A stretch of 64,000 nt of DNA from Clytia hemisphaerica (lineage: Eukaryota; Cnidaria; Hydrozoa; Leptothecata; Clytiidae), in NCBI GenBank assembly GCA_902728285.1, contig CACVBU010000064.1, positions 721,640 to 785,639 of the forward strand, written 5' to 3'. The notes under the pieces are model-generated. The model made no database searches, was not told the DNA's origin, and was given only the letters and a program-made list of their open reading frames with translations. Below are positions 56,989-64,000 of this stretch, piece after piece (position 1 is the stretch's first letter; each line of letters opens with the position of its first letter). The position numbers and the translations under genes are program-made.

Positions 56989-57480
56989 ATCGGATGGCCA
57001 AAAGTCACCTTCATTTTTTTATTTTATTTTTTTATCCACGGATCGCTGATAGTTACCTTTCCGGGGGTTTTGTTGTTTGGAATTGCTTAGGTCAGGATTG
57101 CTAGTAACGGCTTGTCACTGTGCCGGGTGCATACTCGGCGCCTTGGGCCCCGCAGGGTTGCTAGTAACGGCTCGAATTTCAGTCAGGTTTAAAAAAGGGG
57201 TACTTTTACCCATATTATAATAATATTACCCCCGTCTTTGCCAGGCGATGGCTCAACGGATAGAACGCTGGCTTCCGAATCTGAATATCTTTCTTTGGTG
57301 GTGGTTCGAATCCCACTCGGTGCGAACATTAGACTGGTCGAAATTGATGGACAAATGATTGACAGGTATGAAAACTCAGTCAGAAATGAGAAACTAAGTC
57401 TCAGAAACTCAGACAGTCAGAAAAGAGAAAAATAGGATAAGAGATAGGAAAGAAAAGAAGGTGACTTTTGGCCATCCGAT
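56989..57480 (+). mobile_element. 492-bp element with inverted ends and a tRNA-like segment, copy 2
   Basis: 56989-57012 and 57457-57480 are exact 24-bp inverted repeats. The core 57092-57244 is nearly identical to 9631-9783 of copy 1, with the same two GGTTGCTAGTAACGGCT-type repeats, followed by a tRNA-like segment and a CAGAAA-rich tail. The length is close to that of copy 1 (498 bp), but the inverted ends have a largely different sequence. Confidence 0.75.
57243..57321 (+). other. tRNA-like segment of copy 2
   Basis: A-box-like TGGCTCAACGGATAGAACGC and B box GGTTCGAATCCC (57303-57314) are spaced as in a tRNA with a long variable arm; the stems are poor. It is a polymerase III promoter relic or part of a SINE. 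Confidence 0.55.
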
Positions 57481-57689
57481 ATAACATTTTCCTTTTTTAG
57501 CAGGCAGACAGTTTGCACTTCACATCGATTTACATATAGACGCCCACACGAAAAAAATGCTGACTCTGTCATAATTTCCCGTGTCGGCGAATAACAACAG
57601 ATCAAAGGGAATACTAATGTTGTTTGCCAGGGCGATATGCTACAGACGCGACTATTTATATTTCGTCAGAAATCGAAGCTTTTATCGAT

Positions 57690-57775
57690 TTTCGGCTAAA
57701 TAGCCTATATAAAATAGTCTAAATAGCCTATGATAGGCTAATCAGCCTATGATAGGCTAATTTAGCCGAGAGCTG
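57690..57775. repeat. Palindrome cluster
   Basis: The perfect palindrome AGCCTATGATAGGCT occurs at 57725-57739 and 57744-57758, inside a larger inverted pair (CGGCTAAATAGCCTAT and ATAGGCTAATTTAGCCG). Confidence 0.7.
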
Positions 57776-57875
57776 TAAATTTGAATTGTTAGGAGGCTAG
57801 TGTGAGAAATCCGGAATAATCTCGGAAACGAACTTCCGCGCTACGGGCAAAGGTCGGAACTCCTAAGATCGCCGT

Positions 57876-58020
57876 GTATTGTCGAACAAGTGGGATTTCG
57901 AACAGCTGGGAAGTCTGACAACTGATCTTCCCACTTGTTCGACAATACATTTGGCCGACAATTTTCACGATTTGTCGACCAAATGTATTGTCGAACAAGT
58001 GTACTGTCGAACAAGTGCGG
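57876..58020. mobile_element. Small foldback with TGTCGAACAAGTG repeats
   Basis: GTATTGTCGAACAAGTGGGA (57876-57895) is exactly inverted at 57929-57948, and two more copies of TGTCGAACAAGTG follow in direct orientation to about 58018. Confidence 0.65.
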
Positions 58021-58425
58021 AATCCCCATCCATGCGGTTGCATTCAATACAGTCAATATTTTTTTCCATGACGCTAATGACATGACTAATTCGCTCACAT
58101 GTTGTATTGATTATCAATTGTTTTGAATGCGACCATGTGGGGAATATTCAGCTTTGCACTCCCTTAAAGTCAATAGAATTTCAAAATATACAGCAGTCTT
58201 TGGGTTTGGGTGTGGTTGTGATTTAGGAAGTTTTTAAATTATATTTTGCTGCTCTGCCACCCAAATCTCCTGAGTGAATACAGTTGGACAAAAATTCTTA
58301 TTTCTTCACATATATATCCTGGACTGTATCTATTTTTGTTCTTTTTCAGGCAGTACCTAGATGCTCAAACAATTTTGGAGTAAAATAAGGTTCACTATGA
58401 TTTTTCCAAGGTGGTCGATACCAAC

Positions 58426-58591
58426 AACGTACATGTGAAGTTGGATGAATGTAAACAACCTTTTTTGTGGTTTTTTAAACAGATTTATCTCACTGACAAA
58501 CAGTGAAAACACTAATTTTCTAAGTGAGGTGAATCTATTTTAAAGAATACAAAAAAGTTTGTCTACATTCATTTAACTTTACATGCACGTT
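58426..58591. mobile_element. Imperfect foldback (arms about 72 bp)
   Basis: Left arm 58426-58498 and right arm about 58519-58591 match through GAATGTAAACAA/TTGTCTACATTC, a TTTTTTGT block and ACCTCACTTAG-type ends, with several mismatches. Confidence 0.6.
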
Positions 58592-58667
58592 CAACTTTTT
58601 TGTGCATTACCGGTACTATACTAATTACTTTATCACAATAATGACTGGTTACTGAGGACTGTACAGA

Positions 58668-58930
58668 TTACCTTAAGTGGATAAATTTTGGCGGGGATTA
58701 AATTTGGCGAATTTGGCGAATTGTGGCAAAATTCGCCAAATTAAATCCTCGCCAAAATTTCCAAATTCGGCAATTCGCCAAATTAAATCCTCGCCAAATT
58801 TAACAAAAAGAGAATTATGTGAAAAATCACAACTTGTTAGTATATTTTTGAGTAATTTTCACCCATTTCAGTGTGACAAAATTTCCAATTCGCCAAATTA
58901 AATCCCCGCCAAAAATCGTATTGGGGAGTC
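58668..58930. mobile_element. MITE with TTTTGGCGGGGATT ends
   Basis: Starts TTACCTTAAGTGGATAAATT and then TTTTGGCGGGGATTAAATTT; the right end carries the inverse AAATTAAATCCCCGCCAAAA near 58892-58914. CGCCAAATTAAATC motifs repeat inside. Confidence 0.65.
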
Positions 58931-59191
58931 AGTTTTTCCAAAGAAAATGAGCACTGCGCTTACATCAATTCATCTTTCTTTTTCTTTTTTGACGTCAGAA
59001 ATTAAAACAATTTTTAATCTTTTTTGCTTGTTTTTTTGCTATTTTTTTATCAAGCGTGAAAAATCAACTGAAGCTGAAGGAAACGGTTAACAAATACAAT
59101 AATAACCAGTTTTTTGGGCTTTACTGAGAATGATTCCCTCGGTCAACGCAACAACCTTGCAAGCTCGGTCGTTACTTGACCTCGGGCAATA

Positions 59192-59690
59192 TTACCTTAA
59201 GTGGATAAATTTTGGCGTGGATTTAATTTGGCGATTGGCCAAAATACAATCAAATAGCTTAAGGGAAGAAATTTTCGCGGAATTTAATTTCGCGAATTGG
59301 GGCGTAATTCGCGAAATTAAATTCCACGAAACACACCAAAATTGTTAAATCGCGAAATTAAATTCCTAGAAATTCGATTTTTTTTCTTCTTTTTTTATTT
59401 TGTTGTTTTTGACCAGGTGTTAACAAAAAAGATGGACACAAATGATTTTTAAGCATTATAACGTGTATTTTTCATCCAATATAAACAAATATAAACAACT
59501 CCGTGATGCTTAAAAGTTAATCTAAGTTGATAACTTCTTCTCAATCGCGAAATTAAATTCCGTGAAACTTTTGAAATCGGCTCATTCGCGATATTAAATT
59601 CCGCGAAATTTGCCATTTTGAAACTCTGATTCGCGAAATTAAATTCCGCGAAAATTTCTTCTCGCAAAAATTTCTGTCTCGAAATAATTT
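59192..59690. mobile_element. MITE with CGCGAAATTAAATTCCGCG repeats inside a partial copy of the previous family
   Basis: 59192-59255 repeats the start of the 58668 element (TTACCTTAAGTGGATAAATT). It is cut at about 59256 by another MITE whose inverted ends share AGAAATTTTCGCGGAATTTA (left about 59271, right inverse near 59643-59665). Similar MITEs with CGCGAA motifs occur in many invertebrate genomes. Confidence 0.6.
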
Positions 59691-59747
59691 GCAGCTGGAG
59701 AAAAAAATGGCTGTCAAAAAGATATTCGTGAGTGGAATATTATCAAG

Positions 59748-60183
59748 TACTTTAGGCGTAGAAACTTTCTCGAGCAGAAACTTTCGCGATTTTCGCGAAT
59801 TTTGGCCTTTTTCGCGAAAGTAAATGTCTTTAAAAATTCTAGGAAGGGCCATTCGCGAAAGTTTATGCTCGCGAAAAATTCTTAACAAAATAGAAAATCT
59901 GTAAAACTTCAAATTCTGAATAAAATGTAACTTTTATGGCTATTTTTAGACTGCTAAAAGACTAATAAGTCAAAGGACAAATGTTTAAAGCAAATCTAAA
60001 AAGTATTTGTCCCTCTAAGCCATTTTTCCATATTAAAATTCTCAATTTTACGTCTTAATTCGCGAAAGTTTATGCTCGCGAAAAATATTTTTCCGTTAAA
60101 TTCGCGAAAGTAAATGTCATGAATTTCGCGATTTTTCGTCCTCGCGAAAGTTTCTGCTCGCGAAAGTTTGTACGCCTAAAGTA
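59748..60183. mobile_element. 436-bp MITE with TACTTTAGGCGTA ends
   Basis: TACTTTAGGCGTA (59748-59760) is inverted at 60171-60183, and the inverted similarity extends for about 45 bp. The interior repeats TCGCGAAAGTTTATGCTCGC. TA at both ends is probably the target duplication. Confidence 0.75.
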
Positions 60184-61115
60184 AAAAAATTGAGAAAAAA
60201 AAGGAAAATGAAAATGAAAAATGAAGATGAAAAAAATCAACTTTTTGTAGAAATGTGGTATAATTACCATTTTCACAGGAGTGACTCTTCAATCTTAGAT
60301 CATCATCAATGTGAAAAATTTTTTCAAAAATATTCATTCAATCAAAAGATATCAAACAAAGTTTATTGCTGGTTGATCGACAAAAGGCTGTTTTTTTGTC
60401 GTTTTTTACCAGTTTTTACTATTTTATAGAGTCAACCAGCAATAAATAAAAAGAAAAAGATAAGCATACGATGATAAAAATAACAACAAAATAAAAACAG
60501 ATGAGCCTCAAAAGCTGATTCTTATAAAAAGGGGGAAATTAATCATCATAAAGGCTCAAGGGTTAAAAACAAAATACAAAACTAAACTAAAAAGTGGCAA
60601 GTAGGTTGAAAAAACTACTGCAGTATAAAACACGATTTAAAAAACTATTCCAATTGACATATCCAGAGCAATAATTTCATATCCTTTCATCATCGTCAAT
60701 TTTTTTTTCGAAAACAAACTTCAAAGTATTTTTAGAAATGTTCTCCTTATTTAGGCCACACTCTGTTAACAACAATAGTAAGAAAGACTACTTGTGCATT
60801 AAAAAACCACTGCTAGATTTCACCGATTTCACAGAAAAAAACGTAATTTAGAAAATCATAAAACGAAAACCCAAACAGAACAAACGAAATATTTCATCAA
60901 GCTTTTCATGGTCCTGTACTTGAACATTTGAAAATCGTCCTTCACTAAAAAGTAAGTGCCTCGTTTTTATTCTTCAAATTTCTCGAACCCTTAAAAATTT
61001 CATATTGAAAGATAATCAGCGTTAAAAGTTGAAAATGCAAAAAGGAATAAGTGTTTACTTATTGAAATCTATACAGCAAGAAGGATGACATTCAACTCTC
61101 CCAATCTAAGAAAGA
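60184..61115. other. Intergenic between MITEs and receptor gene
   Basis: AT-rich with A-rich runs near 60190-60240. It includes the region where the 3' UTR of the minus-strand receptor gene should lie. No polyadenylation site was fixed. Confidence 0.5.
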
Positions 61116-61364
61116 TCAACAATCAAAGGCTCCTTCCCGCAGCTCGAGGTTGATAGAGACGCCAGTAGAATTTTTACCAAGAGTTGAATCACCATCTCCA
61201 TAAGGTGAGATATTGATTCTGGTCGCCTGTGTAGGGTTCACTTCTCCCCCTTCAGCTGCCAGTTGTAACTCCTTCAAACGTTGGAGGACACCTGGTGCAC
61301 TAAGGCGTGCATCCCCTTCTTTGTCCCAGCCTTCTTCGATGGTGTTGCAGAGCTCAGTTACTTT
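61116..61364 (-). CDS. ACVR2: Receptor terminal exon: end of kinase and tail
   Basis: Reads TELCNTIEEGWDKEGDARLS, the last kinase helix pair, then a short tail ending in GAFDC and a TGA at 61116-61118. Confidence 0.9.
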   Translation of the reverse strand, partial: KVTELCNTIEEGWDKEGDARLSAPGVLQRLKELQLAAEGGEVNPTQATRINISPYGDGDSTLGKNSTGVSINLELREGAFDC

Positions 61365-64000
61365 CTGTAAGAAAAGGTGAGAGAATTTCTCAAAATAATT
61401 TTCTTATTATTTGTGCAAGTGCGCTAATACTAAGTTGTTCAAACTCTAAGTAGTACGTTTTGATTTAGTTGTTGTGGAAAAATATGTCATTCAATTGAAA
61501 AGAAAATTCGTCAAGTTAGCAGTGAATGGATCTTTCTGATAGACAAATTAGATACATAAATTAAAAAATCTGTGAAGCTGTTAATAGTTCATGATTGATT
61601 AATCCGAACAATACTAAGTTCATATCGCCACTCACCGACCCTTTAATGTGCAGAAGTTTCTTTTTAAATCTTTGAAACATTAGCATAAATGAATTATAGA
61701 TTTTGAAAATTCAAATGACATAACAAATCATTCTTAAATGAATTTTTTTGTTTGTTTTTTTTTGTTCTCAAAAACTCCCCAACATATATCAGAAACCCGA
61801 TGAGAACCTGGTGAAAAAAGTTGCTAAAAATTACCTAATTTTAAGCCCCGTCAGATAATGAGTGAACCTGGTCAAAAAACCCTGAGATACTAGAACTAAA
61901 ATAAACTTACAGGATCTCTAGTCCAACCAGCTTTCAATTTCGGTCTCATTCCTTGCTCAGAAACACAAGCCCTCAATTCTTCTAGTGTAGGATTTGTTCC
62001 AACTTCTGCTTCGAAAGGTAATTGGTATACAGGTTCTGCTGGTACTAAAACAATAGAAATGAAAACAAAAGGTATAGAAGGATATACACAGGTTCAAGAT
62101 AGGAGCCAATAAAAAAAATGCCCTCTAATTTTTGAAACAAAATTAACCTAGATTAACTTTTTTGCTGGAAAATACTGAAATGAAATTGCAATTTTTCGAT
62201 TGTCTAGCTTATGGTTAAATTTTGAATTTCCATTTTTACTACACGTTACAGAGACAACCTAATGCTAATCTCAGTATAATTCAGACAACCGCACAGGAAA
62301 CCAAAATTCAAACAAGCTACCTTGCCCTGTATCGCAACGAGAGAGAAGCTCCCACAAAATGAGACTAAGTGAATAACAGTCAATGCTTTTATATGATTCT
62401 GTTTGAAAAGCAACTGCGCCTTCTAGAACTTCAGGTGCCATATACCGTTTGGTACCAACCTTAAATGAAGAAGAAAATGAGTATCAAAAATGTAAAAATA
62501 GCAGCACGTCTTCGAATGAATTGTAATAACTCGACTGACGTCTTTGTAAGACCAGCTTCACACATTTAGTAATAGCTGACACTTTGCAAGAATTCTTAGC
62601 TATAACTTTAGAAGCGACTTTGCTTGAAGAAGTCTATTGATTGGGTTTGAAGAATACATGTGTGGAAATATGCAAACCATTTGATTCAATGGGTAAAAAA
62701 TGAACACATAAAGAAATGGTATGATACCTGTCCCTTGATTTCTTCTTTATCAGTGTTTTCCGAGAATTGGCATGCTGATCCAAAATCACTTATACAACAT
62801 GTTAAATTGTCTCTCACTAAAACATTACGACTTTTAATATCCCGATGAGCTATGATGGGTTTTCGTATAGTTTCTGTCATAATTTCCTCGTGAAGATAAG
62901 CAATCCCTTGAGTCATTGAAATGGCTAACTGCAACATTAAAGTCCAATCTAGAGTATTGCTTGACAAATAGTCAGCTAATGAACCGTTAGCATGATACTG
63001 CGTAACAATCCAATATTGAATCATATTGGAATCTGATAGTCTTTTCTCAGCACTGTAAAATTTCAAAATATTATCATGAACAAGATTATATTGATACATT
63101 GTCTTTTCTGTAATCCAATAAGATTTTTCGTGAGCTTGAATAATTTTAACGGCTACTTCATTATTGTTGTAAGTAGCCTTCCAAACACAACCAAACTGTC
63201 CCACATTTACAACTCGGTCCCATTGAACAGGTTTGGTGATAATAGGCGTTGGTGGTTGATAAAGTATCAGGGGATGACCAGACGGTATTCGTTGTTTATG
63301 GCGTTTCCAAAAATACAATAGTGCAATGACAACGAAAATGCTGCATATAACAGGAGGAATTGAATATTGTAATGTTTTGCTTTCTGGATGTTTTGGTAAC
63401 TCGGTCATTAAGGCTGAAAATAATAAGAGATAAGACTTGGATCAATTAATTTTACTAAATGCTAAAAATATACCTTAAGCAAACTAATTTTCGAGGACTC
63501 AATTTCCGTGGTTTTGGATGAATACCATTAAAAATAGTTATGGAAAATACAGTTTTACTGTAAATCTGTGAAAATTTCTAAGCAAAGTAAAAGAATTTCA
63601 GCAAAATAAGTCTTGCAAAAGTAATACCAATTTCATACCTTCGCATTGTGAAACGACTAAAGCAAGGACACAAAAAATCTACAAATGACCAACAGAACGT
63701 TAAAAAACGCCCAAACCTTTAAAAAGTCATTCATGATTGTATAGATAATAAAATTCCTACTTGTTTCAGTAGATGTGCTGGGAGTGGGTGTCATCAATGT
63801 AGCATTCTGTATAAGATTTCTGTTGCATCTATTTCCAGTACAGCAACACATAAAAGAATCGATGCCATTATGTTTTCCCTTGTGTCGAAGGTGGCAGTCA
63901 ATATGTGTTAAATGGTCTGGATTACAAAACCCCTTGCCTTCTTTCTCCCAGCAGCCAGCAAAGCCAGGCTGAAGTTCTCCAGTCATGTTTCGATAAAATA
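61116..64000 (-). CDS. ACVR2: Activin-type TGF-beta type II receptor serine/threonine kinase, 3' five exons
   Basis: Minus-strand exons: 64000-63761 (partial), 63413-62728, 62459-62321, 62044-61911 and 61364-61116, all with GT-AG introns of 276-546 nt, and phases that join in frame. Exon 1 gives a cysteine-rich ligand-binding ectodomain ending in the CCC-x4-CN signature. Exon 2 gives a membrane segment and most of the kinase. Later exons give the GTKRYMAPEVLEG activation segment and C-lobe (LPFEAEVG, IEEGWDKEGDARLS). The wording is closest to activin receptor II; BMPR2 is less similar. The protein would bind TGF-beta family ligands at the cell surface and phosphorylate type I receptors. Upstream exons lie beyond the window. 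The tail after the kinase is short, about 45 residues. Confidence 0.92.
61911..62044 (-). CDS. ACVR2: Receptor exon: kinase C-lobe
   Basis: Reads PVYQLPFEAEVGTNPTLEEL and MRPKLKAGW, flanked by TTTTAG and GTAAGT splice sites. Confidence 0.92.
62321..62459 (-). CDS. ACVR2: Receptor exon: activation segment
   Basis: GTKRYMAPEVLEG and LILWELLSRC, joined in phase 0 to the previous exon (KGQ/VGTK) and ending in phase 1. Confidence 0.92.
62728..63413 (-). CDS. ACVR2: Receptor exon: transmembrane segment and kinase N-lobe to DFG
   Basis: Begins after a TTATTTTCAG acceptor. The hydrophobic segment VICSIFVVIALLYFW precedes basic RHKQR. Kinase motifs: glycine loop GQFGCVWK, AVKII (ATP lysine), catalytic HRDIKSRNVLV and SDFGSA. 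The glycine after DFG is replaced in neighbours (DFGSA against the usual DFGLA), a mild change. Confidence 0.92.
63761..64000 (-). CDS. ACVR2: Receptor exon: ectodomain (partial at window edge)
   Basis: Reads GCWEKEGKGFCNPDHL and then DSFMCCCTGNRCNRN, the end of the three-finger-toxin-like ligand-binding fold, followed by a threonine/serine-rich stalk. An NMT sequence near the edge is a possible glycosylation site. The donor AACAA/GTAGG ends the exon in phase 1. Confidence 0.88.

Noticed and set aside
57243-57321. Functional tRNA gene
   Set aside because: A and B boxes are present, but acceptor and anticodon stems do not pair and the segment is part of a repeated element.

Overview
This is a metazoan nuclear genomic window: AT-rich, with short-intron spliced coding sequence, one recognisable host gene and a very dense layering of transposable elements. 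The only clear host gene is the 3' part of an activin-type TGF-beta type II receptor kinase on the minus strand at 61116-64000 (five exons, clean GT-AG junctions). The repeat content (PHD-endonuclease, CR1/L2-like and other non-LTR elements, an intact BEL/Pao element, many foldback elements and MITEs) suits an invertebrate, perhaps a cnidarian or sponge. The species cannot be fixed from sequence alone.

Left part (1-9420). A plus-strand CR1/L2-like retrotransposon (1-3963) carries a 2A-like GDIEVNPGP motif just ahead of its endonuclease and ends in a 39-nt A tract. It sits inside a minus-strand retrotransposon fragment. That fragment (end of ORF1 plus a PHD finger fused to the start of the endonuclease) is amplified as four nearly identical 1357-bp tandem units.

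9378-20447. A 498-bp element with a tRNA-like segment and inverted ends is followed by a CCGGTG-rich MITE, a small MITE, and a 2.3-kb TATA-flanked element that contains a 1.4-kb TATTAT-flanked element. A minus-strand CR1-like retrotransposon follows (14584-17930). Its ORF1 and ORF2 overlap, and an in-phase A AAA AAC heptamer with no in-frame AUG ahead of the endonuclease suggests -1 ribosomal frameshifting. A small KDZ-transposase-like fragment lies at 20106-20447.

22479-33041. A broken minus-strand retrotransposon has a three-CCCH-finger ORF1 protein and duplicated GACGTC-pair 5' leader segments. A 340-bp MITE is inserted in its reverse transcriptase, and a second copy lies at 27670-27989. 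Next come a minisatellite, a 1.8-kb TTAT-flanked element holding a 0.9-kb element with a perfect 8-bp target duplication, and a degenerate gene of a large uncharacterised metazoan protein family (30738-33041).

33179-41125. A 6.4-kb foldback element (33234-39644) has inverted arms of 178-bp tandem repeats and 9-bp target duplications, and it contains a dead retrotransposon fragment. It is inserted into a repeat carrying IRF-like and E-box motifs; a neighbouring uninterrupted copy shows the empty site. The IRF/E-box repeat region surrounds a possible 54-residue tail-anchored microprotein.

41660-50592 is a complete BEL/Pao retrotransposon with two LTRs that look identical, AGCGT target duplications and an unbroken 2193-codon ORF. 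51732-53335 is a minisatellite with 172-bp higher-order structure. 56105-60183 is a run of foldback elements, a second tRNA-like inverted-end element and MITEs. 61116-64000 is the receptor gene.

All calls come from reading the sequence and from remembered family knowledge. No alignment or database search was run.
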